DNA of 64,000 bases from Algimonas arctica (GTDB taxonomy: Bacteria > Pseudomonadota > Alphaproteobacteria > Caulobacterales > Maricaulaceae), in the NCBI RefSeq assembly GCF_014652695.1, contig NZ_BMZH01000002.1:176656-240655 (forward strand). The letters run 5' to 3'. Of the stretch, positions 10,494 to 18,873 are shown piece after piece; position 1 is the stretch's first letter; the number at the start of each line of letters is the position of its first letter. The translations under genes were made by a program, and so were the position numbers. Below the pieces are notes generated by a model. It saw only the letters and a list, made by a program, of their open reading frames with translations. It was not told the origin of the DNA and searched no databases.

Positions 10494-11090
10494 GTGCGCA
10501 GACTCACACTCTTACTAATAATACTGAGCGCCGCTTGTGCGCCAACGCCACGTGAGAATCCGTTCGAACATTCGCCCGCAACATTTATGGCCGTTATTGC
10601 AGAGCCTGTTTCAACGCGGCCGGATGATAATTGGAACCCTGTCACAAGAATTCCCGGCACCGAAGAGAACGAGTACGTGGACACAATAATCGTCAGCAAT
10701 GGACAACCCTATTACCGTGAGTTCCGTGTCATTGATGACCTCGATAGCGGCTACCGTGGCCGCATAATTAACGCCGTTATTAAAACTGAATTTGAGTACA
10801 AGCTTTTAACAGACGTAGACAGGGTCCTTCTTTTTTTGAAGCGAGGTGGCGATAGTTTTTCTCAAGTTGAAGAATATGAAGTCTTTCCAACCAAACGGCG
10901 CGGGTGGGCAATATGTACAGGCACGCAACCCGAGCTCATACTAGAAACAGTGACATCACAACCGATCATGTTCGTTGATAGTCCCGCCATTGAACAAGAT
11001 CGTGAATCGACTCTGTGTACATATGGGGTTCCCATAGAGACGATAATTGAAATCCAAACCAGCTACTTTAACGAACGTCACGTTGATTGA
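10494..11090 (+). CDS. putative lipoprotein, unknown function
   Basis: Protein of about 198 residues with an N-terminal lipoprotein signal: basic start (MRRL), hydrophobic LTLLLIILSA and the lipobox SAAC. I prefer the GTG at 10494; a TTG at 10488 is also possible and no ATG is available. The mature part has alternating strands, few repeats and three further cysteines. Its base composition is visibly richer in A and T than the flanking genes, which may mark a recently acquired or fast-changing gene. The neighbours do not suggest a role. Confidence 0.6.
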   Translation: MRRLTLLLIILSAACAPTPRENPFEHSPATFMAVIAEPVSTRPDDNWNPVTRIPGTEENEYVDTIIVSNGQPYYREFRVIDDLDSGYRGRIINAVIKTEFEYKLLTDVDRVLLFLKRGGDSFSQVEEYEVFPTKRRGWAICTGTQPELILETVTSQPIMFVDSPAIEQDRESTLCTYGVPIETIIEIQTSYFNERHVD

Positions 11091-11326
11091 CGTCGCCGCC
11101 AAGCCTTCCAAAGCCCGTAACCGCTAATCAGCAACCAAAACACTTCGATCACGAAGCTGGCGAGATTAAAGGTGAAATAGAGCGACACCATAATCAGCAG
11201 CGCCCCGCTGCCATTGACCGCGGAAAAGCGCCAGTCCTGCGCCGGGAGGCGGTCCGTCTGAACACCCCAATAAGCGCATAAGATCAAGGACACGCCTATC
11301 AGGCCAATGAGGTCGGGAAGAGTCAT
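11078..11326 (-). CDS. small membrane protein, CBU_0592-like
   Basis: Protein of 82 residues with three hydrophobic helices: a first around DLIGLIGVSLILCAYWGV, then GSGALLIMVSLYF and a third, FVIEVFWLLISGYGLW, followed by a basic tail. The pattern NLASFVIEVFW matches the small family known from CBU_0592. The start at 11326 overlaps the stop of alkB by four bases (ATGA), so it is probably translated by coupling after alkB. It also overlaps the 3' end of the opposite-strand lipoprotein gene by 13 bases. Function unknown. Confidence 0.72.
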   Translation of the reverse strand: MTLPDLIGLIGVSLILCAYWGVQTDRLPAQDWRFSAVNGSGALLIMVSLYFTFNLASFVIEVFWLLISGYGLWKAWRRRQST

Positions 11327-11967
11327 ATCATGGCTTTCTTCGTGGTCACACCGCAAGCAGGCGCGCCAACAAACCGCATCGTTAAGTTAATCCGCCCGCC
11401 CTTGGGCACAAGCGCGCTTTGCCCGTAATAGACGCGGCTAACCCCGTGATAGCAACGGCGCGCGGGGCCGGACAGGACGACGACGTCGCCGGAGAAGAGT
11501 TTAATTCCCGCCGTCTTTCCGCCGCGCGCATCCCCGCCAATTCGAAACATCGCCGGATCGCCGAGGCTCACGGAGACGACGGGCGCATTCATGTCAAATT
11601 CGTCTCGGTCGATATGCATCCCCATTTTCGCGCCGTCACGATACCAATTGATCAGGCAGGCTTCCGGCGGCTCGGGCCAATCCGTGACCTCCCGCCATAA
11701 ATTTGAGAGTAAGTCCGGCAAGTCAGGCCATTGTACGCCTGTGTTCGGATGGGTTGCCTCATAACGATATCCCCCCTCACGATCCGTCACCCAGCCCAGC
11801 GGACCAAAATTACTCATGACGACAGAGAGCGGCGCGCCTGTGCGCGGCATGGTCGGTTGATAGAATGGGGCCTGCGCGGTTCCCGCCTTGACTGCATCAA
11901 TCAAGGCCACCTGTTGGTCGGGCGAGAAGTAGAGCGGATAGTGGGCGAAACCGTCGGGATAAGTCAT
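11323..11967 (-). CDS. alkB: alkylated DNA repair dioxygenase AlkB
   Basis: Fe(II)/2-oxoglutarate dioxygenase that removes 1-methyladenine and 3-methylcytosine from DNA by oxidation. The iron ligands are visible: H118 and D120 in MHIDRDE and H174 in RRCYHGVSR. The 2-oxoglutarate arginines are in RINLTMR (R192 and R198). The length of 214 is normal. There is no ada gene beside it; instead a small membrane gene overlaps its stop. It is divergent from dnaK, with 266 bases between. Confidence 0.93.
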   Translation of the reverse strand: MTYPDGFAHYPLYFSPDQQVALIDAVKAGTAQAPFYQPTMPRTGAPLSVVMSNFGPLGWVTDREGGYRYEATHPNTGVQWPDLPDLLSNLWREVTDWPEPPEACLINWYRDGAKMGMHIDRDEFDMNAPVVSVSLGDPAMFRIGGDARGGKTAGIKLFSGDVVVLSGPARRCYHGVSRVYYGQSALVPKGGRINLTMRFVGAPACGVTTKKAMI

Positions 11968-12101
11968 TTGTGCGCCCCTATATCATCCGGGCGAGCGAGC
12001 TAAAGAGACGATCGCGAGCGGATAACACCCGGTCTCGCTTCCCAAATTCGCCTAAATCCCATGAAACACCCACAGAGAGTGGATTTTCTCCCGCATGCCC
12101 C

Positions 12102-12129
12102 CTTGCGAGTTGCGTATCCCCTCCCATAT
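12102..12129 (+). promoter_or_regulatory. heat-shock sigma32-type promoter of dnaK
   Basis: CTTG at 12102-12105 and CCCATAT at 12123-12129 are spaced by 17 bases. This matches the alphaproteobacterial RpoH pattern (CTTG, 17-18 bases, CYTATNT-like). It lies 104 bases before the dnaK ATG. Inferred transcription start is near 12136. A strong AGGAG ribosome site is at 12221-12225. Confidence 0.7.
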
Positions 12130-12233
12130 CGGCTGGGAATGCTTCCATTGGGCCCGAAACGGGACGTGTGGGGGCTCGCATCATATTGATTTTATTGGGC
12201 GCTGGGATCAGGCCCATATGAGGAGCAGACATC

Positions 12234-14159
12234 ATGTCGAAAGTAATCGGGATCGATCTTGGGACCACCAACTCGTGTGTGGCCGTAATGGACGGCGACA
12301 AGCCCAAAGTGATTGAAAATTCAGAAGGCGCGCGCACGACCCCGTCCGTTGTTGCCTTTACCGAAGGCGGCGAACGTTTGATCGGGCAGACAGCCCGTCG
12401 ACAGGCCGTCACCAACCCAGAAAACACTTATTACGCTGTCAAACGGCTGATCGGTCGTCCGTTCACGGATAAAGCGGTCAAAAAAGACGCCAAACTCGTT
12501 CCGTTTGAAATCGTCAAAGGCCCCGGCGGCGACGCCTACGTCCAAGGCCGTGACAAGGCTTACAGCCCGGCTGAAATCTCCGCCATGATCTTGACGAAGA
12601 TGAAAGAAACAGCGGAAGACTATCTCGGCACACCCGTCACACAGGCCGTTATCACGGTTCCAGCCTACTTTAATGACGCCCAACGCCAAGCCACAAAAGA
12701 TGCCGGTAAAATCGCAGGCCTCGAAGTCCTCCGCATCATCAACGAGCCAACAGCGGCGGCGCTGGCCTACGGCCTTGCCAAAGATGAAGGCAAAACCATC
12801 GCAGTTTACGATCTGGGCGGCGGCACATTCGATGTCTCCGTGCTGGAAATTGGCGACGGCGTCTTTGAAGTCAAAGCGACCAATGGCGACACGTTCTTGG
12901 GCGGTGAAGATTTCGACATGCGCATCGTTGAATATCTCGCCGACGAATTCAAAAAAGAACAAGGCATTGAGCTGAAGACCGACAAGTTGGCCCTGCAGCG
13001 CCTGCGCGAAGAGGCCGAGAAAGCCAAAAAGGAACTCTCCTCCGCGTCGAGCTATGAGGTCAACCTCCCGTTCATCACCGCCGATGCCACAGGGCCAAAG
13101 CACCTGAACATGAAGCTGACCCGCGCGAAGCTGGAAAGCTTGGTCGATGACCTCATCAAACGCACAATCACGCCGATCAAAAAAGCGCTCGCCGATGCGG
13201 GTCTTAAAGCGTCCGACGTTGATGATGTTGTCCTCGTGGGCGGCATGACTCGGATGCCCGCCGTTCAAGCCGCTGTGAGCAAGTTCTTCGGTAAAGAGCC
13301 CCACAAAGGCGTGAACCCGGACGAAGTTGTCGCGATGGGCGCGGCCATTCAAGCTGGCGTGCTGCAAGGCGACGTCAAAGACGTGCTCCTGCTCGACGTG
13401 ACACCCTTGTCTCTCGGTATCGAAACTGAAGGCGGTGTCTTCACTCGCATGATCGACCGCAACACAACGATCCCGACCAAGAAAAGCCAAGTCTACTCAA
13501 CCGCGACCGACAATCAGTCCGCTGTGACCATTAAGGTCAGCCAAGGCGAACGCGAAATGGCGGCGGATAATAAGCTGCTGGGTCAATTTGATCTGGTTGG
13601 TATTCCGCCGTCTCCGCGCGGCATGCCGCAAATTGAGGTGACGTTTGACATTGATGCCAACGGTATCGTCAACGTCACGGCCAAGGATGTCGCCACCGGC
13701 AAAGAACAACAGATCCGTATCCAAGCGTCTGGTGGTCTTAACGATGACGACATTGCCAACATGATCAAAGACGCCGAAGCTAACGCCGAGGACGACAAAA
13801 AGCGTCGTGATATGGCCGAAGCGACCAATCAGGCCGAAGCCATTGTCCATAAGGCTGAATCGGATTTGGCCGAACATGGCGATAAGATCGACGAAGAAAC
13901 CAAAGCGACGATCGAAACCGCTTTGGAAGAAATGAAAGCCATCATGGGCGACGGAGAGGCTGACGCCGCCGGGATCACCGATAAGGTTCAGGTCCTGACA
14001 TCCGCTCTCATGAAAATGGGTGAAGCGATTTACGCTAGCGCAGCGGCTGACGAAGAAGCCAAAGCCAAGAATGCGACCAAGCCCGGCGATGATGTCGAAG
14101 AAGATGACGACATTGAAGATGCTGAGTTTGAAGACGTCGATGACGAAAAGTCGGCGTAA
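12234..14159 (+). CDS. dnaK: molecular chaperone DnaK (Hsp70)
   Basis: ATP-driven chaperone that binds exposed hydrophobic peptides and works with DnaJ and GrpE. The Hsp70 signatures are all present: [17 protein letters not shown] at the N-terminus, [15 protein letters not shown] near residue 196 and [14 protein letters not shown] near 335. The substrate-binding domain follows and the tail is acidic, ending [14 protein letters not shown], as in other DnaKs. At 641 residues it is full length. An RpoH-type promoter lies upstream and a terminator directly downstream. dnaJ follows one gene later, separated by an FkbM methyltransferase gene. grpE is not in the window. Confidence 0.98.
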   Translation: MSKVIGIDLGTTNSCVAVMDGDKPKVIENSEGARTTPSVVAFTEGGERLIGQTARRQAVTNPENTYYAVKRLIGRPFTDKAVKKDAKLVPFEIVKGPGGDAYVQGRDKAYSPAEISAMILTKMKETAEDYLGTPVTQAVITVPAYFNDAQRQATKDAGKIAGLEVLRIINEPTAAALAYGLAKDEGKTIAVYDLGGGTFDVSVLEIGDGVFEVKATNGDTFLGGEDFDMRIVEYLADEFKKEQGIELKTDKLALQRLREEAEKAKKELSSASSYEVNLPFITADATGPKHLNMKLTRAKLESLVDDLIKRTITPIKKALADAGLKASDVDDVVLVGGMTRMPAVQAAVSKFFGKEPHKGVNPDEVVAMGAAIQAGVLQGDVKDVLLLDVTPLSLGIETEGGVFTRMIDRNTTIPTKKSQVYSTATDNQSAVTIKVSQGEREMAADNKLLGQFDLVGIPPSPRGMPQIEVTFDIDANGIVNVTAKDVATGKEQQIRIQASGGLNDDDIANMIKDAEANAEDDKKRRDMAEATNQAEAIVHKAESDLAEHGDKIDEETKATIETALEEMKAIMGDGEADAAGITDKVQVLTSALMKMGEAIYASAAADEEAKAKNATKPGDDVEEDDDIEDAEFEDVDDEKSA

Positions 14160-14171
14160 CACTCGCGAACA

Positions 14172-14199
14172 GGCCTCGCTGGCAACGGCGGGGCCTTTT
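14172..14199 (+). terminator. Rho-independent terminator after dnaK
   Basis: GGCCTCGC (14172-14179) pairs with GCGGGGCC (14188-14195), followed by TTTT. It would separate dnaK transcription from the FkbM and dnaJ genes, at least in part. Confidence 0.8.
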
Positions 14200-14232
14200 G
14201 CTTTACGGCCAAATTGAGGTCTTAAGCAAATT

Positions 14233-15075
14233 ATGGGGACGACACACCACATAGACCCGTTCGGCACATTTTCTTTGCCGCCGACACGCGAGCGCATTCG
14301 CGCGCGCGCGGACGGCTGCGCGGATACGCAGTGGGGTCATTGGATGATTAGTCTGCACCGGAAACGGGCGATACGCGGTCTCTCTGAGCCGTTTGATGTG
14401 ACCGTCGCGCCCGGTGTGAACGCGCGGCTTTACCCGTCTGGTAACCGGTGTGAAAAACGGGCGCTCGCGGGCGTGCAAATTTGGGATGCCCAAGAACGGG
14501 CTGCGCTGCGCGACGCCGTGCAGCAGACCGAAGGGCGCTTTACCTTCCTTGATATCGGCGCCAATGCCGGGCTCTATTCCTTGTTCGTCAATGCCTATGC
14601 CAAAGCGTCCAAGCGGAATGTACGATTAATTGCTGTCGAGCCAAGTACGGAAATGTCCGAACGGTTGACGGTCAACGCCCAAGCCTCTGACGCCACAATT
14701 GAGTTGATCCGCTCTGCGATTTCCGATGCCCCCGGCAAAGCCAACCTAAGCGATGGCGACGGTAATCGCGGCGAGGCGCAGCTCTCAAAGACCGGTGAGA
14801 GTGACATAGGTGAAACCGTGACTGTCGAAACGCTCACGAGCCTGTGCGGCCGTTTGGGCATCACCCATATTGATGCGATGAAGCTTGATATTGAAGGCCA
14901 TGACGAACGGGCCTTACGCGCTTTTTTCGACCAAGCGCCGGAAACACTCCATCCCCGACTTTTGATTGTCGAAACCTCTGCGGAAAACGGGGCCACCTTG
15001 ATTGAACTTGCCCAAGCGCAAAACTATCTCGTGTCGGACTCAACCGCCCTCAACGCCATTTTGAAGAAACGCTAA
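14233..15075 (+). CDS. FkbM family SAM-dependent methyltransferase
   Basis: Predicted methyltransferase of 280 residues. The SAM-binding motif I is FLDIGANAGLYSLFVNAYA (about residues 98-116), with the acidic end of strand 2 in IAVEPSTEMSERL and the FkbM-type DAMKLDIEGHDERALRAF further on. FkbM proteins methylate hydroxyls of sugars, polyketides or peptidic products; the substrate here is unknown. It sits between dnaK and dnaJ, 73 bases after dnaK and only one base before the dnaJ ATG (TAA, C, ATG), so dnaJ is very likely expressed from the same message. This is not the usual dnaKJ arrangement. Confidence 0.85.
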   Translation: MGTTHHIDPFGTFSLPPTRERIRARADGCADTQWGHWMISLHRKRAIRGLSEPFDVTVAPGVNARLYPSGNRCEKRALAGVQIWDAQERAALRDAVQQTEGRFTFLDIGANAGLYSLFVNAYAKASKRNVRLIAVEPSTEMSERLTVNAQASDATIELIRSAISDAPGKANLSDGDGNRGEAQLSKTGESDIGETVTVETLTSLCGRLGITHIDAMKLDIEGHDERALRAFFDQAPETLHPRLLIVETSAENGATLIELAQAQNYLVSDSTALNAILKKR

Positions 15076-15076
15076 C

Positions 15077-16243
15077 ATGTCAAAACGCGACTATTACGAG
15101 GTTTTAGGTGTGGCGAAAAACGCCGACGCCAAACAACTCAAATCGGCCTTTCGTAAGGCCGCCATGGATTGTCATCCGGATCGTCATCCCAACGATCCAG
15201 ATGCCGAAGGCCGATTCAAAGAACTCAACGAAGCCTATGGTATCCTCTCGGATGAGCAAAAACGTGCGGCCTATGACCGGATGGGCCATGCGGCCTTCCA
15301 AGGCGGCGGCAGTGGCGGTGCGGCCGGTTTCCAAGACTTTGGCGACATTTTCAGCCAGATTTTTGGCGGCGCTGGCGGTGCTGGCGGAGGCTTTGCCGAT
15401 ATGTTTGGTGGCGGCCGGGGCGGACGACGCGCCCAAACCGTCGCGCGCGGCTCAGACCTGCGCTATGAAATGGAAATCACGCTCGAAGAGGCGTTTCACG
15501 GCAAAGACATCGAGATTGAAGTGCCGATTGCTGAGGATTGTGAGCGTTGTGACGGTATGGGCGCAGAACCCGGCGCGTCTATTGAGAGCTGTGACACGTG
15601 CGGTGGGGCCGGACGAGTGCGGACGCAACAGGGCATGTTCACGATGGAACGCCCGTGCCCAACCTGCGGCGGACAGGGCGAATATGTCACTGACCCCTGT
15701 CATGAATGCGACGGCCAAGGCCAAGTGCGCCAGTCCACTGAATTAGACGTCTCTATTCCAGCCGGTGTCGAGGACGGCACACGCATTCGCCTGTCCGGAC
15801 AAGGCGACCAAGCGGCCAAGCGCGGGGCCACCAATCGCCAACGCGGGGACCTCTATCTTTTCATCTCGGTTAAACCCCATGAGATGTTCGAGCGCGAAGG
15901 CGCGAACCTGTTCATGCGCGCCCCCGTTCCGATGACGGTTGCGGCCTTAGGCGGCGACATTGAAATCCCGACGATTGATGGTGGACGGTCCAAAATCAAA
16001 GTGGATGTAGGCAGCCAATCCGGCAAACGCATGCGCCTTCGGGGCAAAGGCATGACCGTCCTGCGCAGTGCCAGCCGAGGCGATATGTATGTCGATCTGG
16101 CGGTTGAGACGCCAAGCCGCATGAGCGCGCGTCAAAGAGAGCTGCTCGAAGAATTCGCCCGTGAGGGCGGCGACGAAATTAGCCCGGAGAGCAAAGGCTT
16201 TTTCGATAAGGCCAAACGTTTCTGGGACGAATTGGTCGATTAG
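15077..16243 (+). CDS. dnaJ: molecular chaperone DnaJ (Hsp40)
   Basis: Co-chaperone that delivers substrates to DnaK and stimulates its ATPase. The J domain carries the HPD tripeptide at 33-35, then comes a Gly/Phe-rich linker (about 75-118) and four zinc-binding CxxCxGxG repeats with cysteine pairs at 155/158, 172/175, 194/197 and 208/211. The C-terminal client-binding domains complete a normal 388-residue type I DnaJ. Its ATG follows the stop of the FkbM methyltransferase gene by one base. Confidence 0.97.
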   Translation: MSKRDYYEVLGVAKNADAKQLKSAFRKAAMDCHPDRHPNDPDAEGRFKELNEAYGILSDEQKRAAYDRMGHAAFQGGGSGGAAGFQDFGDIFSQIFGGAGGAGGGFADMFGGGRGGRRAQTVARGSDLRYEMEITLEEAFHGKDIEIEVPIAEDCERCDGMGAEPGASIESCDTCGGAGRVRTQQGMFTMERPCPTCGGQGEYVTDPCHECDGQGQVRQSTELDVSIPAGVEDGTRIRLSGQGDQAAKRGATNRQRGDLYLFISVKPHEMFEREGANLFMRAPVPMTVAALGGDIEIPTIDGGRSKIKVDVGSQSGKRMRLRGKGMTVLRSASRGDMYVDLAVETPSRMSARQRELLEEFAREGGDEISPESKGFFDKAKRFWDELVD

Positions 16244-16266
16244 ATTTAAACGTTGGTCATCGCCTG

Positions 16267-16764
16267 ATGCGTCGTCTCAACACGATTTCCCAAAGATTAC
16301 TTTTCACAGGCTTAATGTCTGCTCTCGCCACGCTGTTTGGGAGTTACACGGCCGCACGGCGCATTTTCGGACAAGCCGACGTCCTGACGGATGTATTAAA
16401 AACCGCCGTGATCATCGCGGTCGGGACCGCTATGCTGAGTTTCTTCTTCTGGACGCTGACCCATTTGAAAAAGGCCTCGCCAGCTCGCGGAGCGGTCGCG
16501 GGGCTCCTGAGCGCCCTATGCGTCATTCCCCTGCCCGTGTTCGCGTGGAAACTTAAAACAGAGCTTCTGGCCGCCTATACCCGAGATCCGAGCCATCTTC
16601 TGGGCACTTTTTTCGAGACGGTTCCATCCGCCATCGGGACGGGTTTGCTGACGTACCAGACAGTAACCAAAGCCTCTCTTATCGCTGTGGTTCTAAGCTC
16701 GGCTCTGGGGTATGCGGTATCACGCTGGCATCTGCCCGCCGGAACGTCGCGGCGCCGGCCGTAA
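16267..16764 (+). CDS. hypothetical membrane protein, 165 aa
   Basis: Unrecognised protein with four likely membrane helices: around LLFTGLMSALATLFGSY, KTAVIIAVGTAMLSFFFW, GAVAGLLSALCVIPLPVF and ASLIAVVLSSALGYAV. It begins 23 bases after dnaJ, so it may be the last gene of that transcript. Its last 86 bases overlap the 3' end of the opposite-strand avidin-like gene. Function unknown. Confidence 0.6.
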   Translation: MRRLNTISQRLLFTGLMSALATLFGSYTAARRIFGQADVLTDVLKTAVIIAVGTAMLSFFFWTLTHLKKASPARGAVAGLLSALCVIPLPVFAWKLKTELLAAYTRDPSHLLGTFFETVPSAIGTGLLTYQTVTKASLIAVVLSSALGYAVSRWHLPAGTSRRRP

Positions 16765-17146
16765 TTGAGCGCCACAGGTCCTCGACCTCATCTTCCTCTG
16801 CAATGTCGCGCGTATGCTGCCAGAGCGTACGAATGAAGTCGCCCTGATCGTCTTGCGCAAGTTGACCGGACCAGCTGGTAATCGAGCCATAGTCCGTGAA
16901 ACTGACAGAGAACGCGACAACATCGCCTTGCGCCCATCCGGTAAGAGCGAACTGGCTGTCTGCATCTGGTTTGCCGAGCTCGGTCCGGTAGTGACCTGTG
17001 AGCGAGCCATCATCCTTGACGGATAATTCTACGGCGGATCCGGTTTCGTTGACCCACAGACCGTCGAGGTCATGCGCGGATGCGGTATTCGCCGACACGG
17101 TTTGGCATCCGGCCAGTATGGTGGCCATGAGAACAAGCTTACGCAT
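16679..17146 (-). CDS. avidin/streptavidin-like lipoprotein
   Basis: A 155-residue protein whose mature part reads as an avidin-fold eight-stranded barrel. The streptavidin landmarks line up in order: GLWVNETGS (TW.N..GS strand), DGSLTGHYRTELG, FALTGW, then SITSWSGQL, IRTLWQHT, EEDEVEDLWRS and GAATF. Of the biotin-contact residues, counterparts of N23, S27, Y43, S88, T90, W92, W108 and W120 are present (here N33, S37, Y53, S88, T90, W92, W109, W125); the loop before W92 is short, as in avidin. W79 is replaced by F83, and the ureido-binding D128 by alanine (A133). The N-terminus is a signal with lipobox LAGC at 11-14. The start at 17146 overlaps the end of the NhaC-type gene, so it is probably coupled to it. 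Biotin binding is inferred and may be weakened. Confidence 0.78.
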   Translation of the reverse strand: MRKLVLMATILAGCQTVSANTASAHDLDGLWVNETGSAVELSVKDDGSLTGHYRTELGKPDADSQFALTGWAQGDVVAFSVSFTDYGSITSWSGQLAQDDQGDFIRTLWQHTRDIAEEDEVEDLWRSITAGAATFRRADASVIPHTPEPSLEPQR

Positions 17147-18593
17147 AGTAAAATCCAAGCCCGAGATAGGTTGCAACGGTCAGCCCGCCTGCCACCAGCG
17201 CATAGGGCAATTGTGTGCGAATATGGTCGATATGATCCGAGCCTGTCGCCATCGACGCGATGATTGATGTGTCTGATATAGGGCTGCAGTGATCGCCGAA
17301 CACGCCGCCCCCAATTGCGGCCGCGATAGCGAGTGAGGGGTCCATGCCGTAGCTCGTGGCCAAAGGCACAGCGATCGGGATCATGATCGCGAACGTCCCC
17401 CAACTCGTTCCGGTCGAAAAGGCGACGAAACAGCTAATCAAGAAAACCAGCGCGGGCATCAGCGCGGGCGAGAGGAATTGTGACGTAACGTCGGCTGTGA
17501 ACACACCCGTCCCGAGCGTCCGGCATAAGGCCCCCAGAGCGAAGGCGAGCAACATCAGGATCGCCAGCGGCACCATGCCCGCCATCCCTTTCAGGGCGGT
17601 CTCGACACTGTCCCGGACCCCCAAAAGACCTTGGGCTTTATACATGAGAATTGCGAGCGCGGTCGCGATGGAGGTCGCGTAAAGCACAGCGGATGAGCCT
17701 GAGCCGTCCTGTAACCGCGCGAACCAGCCCTCGCCCGCCCCTGTCATAATCAGGAATGTCGGCACCAACACAACCATGGTTAGGATCGGCACAATCATAT
17801 TGACCGCGCGGGGCGTGGCGCCGGGGGCGGGCTGAATATCGGAGGCTTCGTCTGCAATCATCGGCACAGCGCCGTCGCGCAAAATTGTACCGCGTGCTTC
17901 GGCCGTTTTCATTTCACCTATGTCCCGACGCGTCAGGATCACGATCAGTAAGATCACAATGATGAGCATAGGATAGATATTGAACAGGGTGGCTTGGATC
18001 AATTGCGAAAAGGGCTGGCTCAGCCCTTGCGCCGCAATCAACCCCATCAAATACGCGCCCCACGCGTTAAACGGGATCAGCACGCAAGATGGCGCCGAGC
18101 CCGTATCGGCGATCAGGGCGAGCTTCTCTCGCGGCATGCCGAGCTTATCTGTTACGGGCCGAAACAATGTGCCTACGGTAAGAATGGAAATATTGCTCTC
18201 AATAAAGATCAGCATCCCGGTCCCGAGCGCGAGCAATTCGACCAACACGCGTTGATCCTTGGCGCCCGCCGACTGTGTGCGTTTATCCAGCCAAGCCAAT
18301 AGGCGTGCGATAAATCCGGCAACACCGCCTGAGCGTTGAATTAGCGCGATGAGCGCCCCAACAACGAGGGTGAACAGTATAATCCGGGTGTTGCCCGCAT
18401 CACCAAACACGGCAACGGCCGCATCAATCGTATCAAAGGTCGCGGCCACAGGATTTCCGCCCGCGAGGATAAGGTAGCCCGCCACGATACCGAGACCGAG
18501 GCTCAGGAAAACCTGCCGCGTCAGCAGCGCCAGGCCAATGGCAAGAACAGGCGGTAGCAATGACCACCACCCGGCTGTTTGAGAAATATCCAT
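17139..18593 (-). CDS. Na+/H+ antiporter, NhaC family
   Basis: Integral membrane protein of 484 residues with about eleven or twelve hydrophobic helices. The intramembrane segments TGSAPSCVLIPFNAWGAYLMG and FSTGTSWGTFAIMIPIAVPLA, and the later GGGVFGDHCSPISDTSIIAS, are characteristic of the NhaC group, which exchange sodium for protons or, in some members, carry organic acids or amino acids. The stop overlaps the start of the avidin-like gene by eight bases. Divergent from the 63-residue HlyD-like gene, with 88 bases between. The substrate cannot be settled from sequence. Confidence 0.85.
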   Translation of the reverse strand: MDISQTAGWWSLLPPVLAIGLALLTRQVFLSLGLGIVAGYLILAGGNPVAATFDTIDAAVAVFGDAGNTRIILFTLVVGALIALIQRSGGVAGFIARLLAWLDKRTQSAGAKDQRVLVELLALGTGMLIFIESNISILTVGTLFRPVTDKLGMPREKLALIADTGSAPSCVLIPFNAWGAYLMGLIAAQGLSQPFSQLIQATLFNIYPMLIIVILLIVILTRRDIGEMKTAEARGTILRDGAVPMIADEASDIQPAPGATPRAVNMIVPILTMVVLVPTFLIMTGAGEGWFARLQDGSGSSAVLYATSIATALAILMYKAQGLLGVRDSVETALKGMAGMVPLAILMLLAFALGALCRTLGTGVFTADVTSQFLSPALMPALVFLISCFVAFSTGTSWGTFAIMIPIAVPLATSYGMDPSLAIAAAIGGGVFGDHCSPISDTSIIASMATGSDHIDHIRTQLPYALVAGGLTVATYLGLGFYYA

Positions 18594-18681
18594 ACGGGCG
18601 CTTTGCCTTTGATGCGCGCGCTTTACAAGACGGGCCGGAACGCTAGGCGGGACCTATGTCGTTTTTTGGGAAGGACAGGTT

Positions 18682-18873
18682 ATGGGTCAGTTATTCCGCA
18701 AAGAAGCGATGGAGCGACGGTCACGCGCTTTGTTTGGCGAGGTTATACTTCGTGGTCCTTTACCCGCATGGGTCGTTGTCGGGCTACTTTTTATAACGAT
18801 CGGGCTCATCGGGTTTGTGCTGTTTGGCATCAATGTCGGGGATCAAACGGTTTGGAGCTGGCTACGTGATTAG
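18682..18873 (+). CDS. 63-residue HlyD N-terminal-like membrane protein
   Basis: Small membrane protein with a cytoplasmic segment LFRKEAMERRSRALFGEVIL, one membrane helix (about 28-50, WVVVGLLFITIGLIGFVLFG) and a short outer tail ending WSWLRD. The cytoplasmic part is the N-terminal signature of HlyD-family adaptors that work with C39-peptidase exporters (LFR.EA....R...GEV.L). A normal adaptor continues for over 300 residues of periplasmic coiled coil and lipoyl/barrel domains; here the frame simply ends in TAG. The GTG start of the exporter lies within its last codons (8-base overlap), so the two are translationally coupled. It may be a minimal partner for the exporter or a truncated adaptor; the clean overlap favours a functional gene. 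Confidence 0.75.
   Translation: MGQLFRKEAMERRSRALFGEVILRGPLPAWVVVGLLFITIGLIGFVLFGINVGDQTVWSWLRD

Noticed and set aside
11978-12427. Minus-strand open frame of 149 codons in the alkB-dnaK gap
   Set aside because: It runs through the dnaK promoter and first codons and has no recognisable features.
12321-13490. Minus-strand open frame of 389 codons
   Set aside because: Antisense to dnaK, with Phe/His/Asp-rich sequence typical of a shadow frame.
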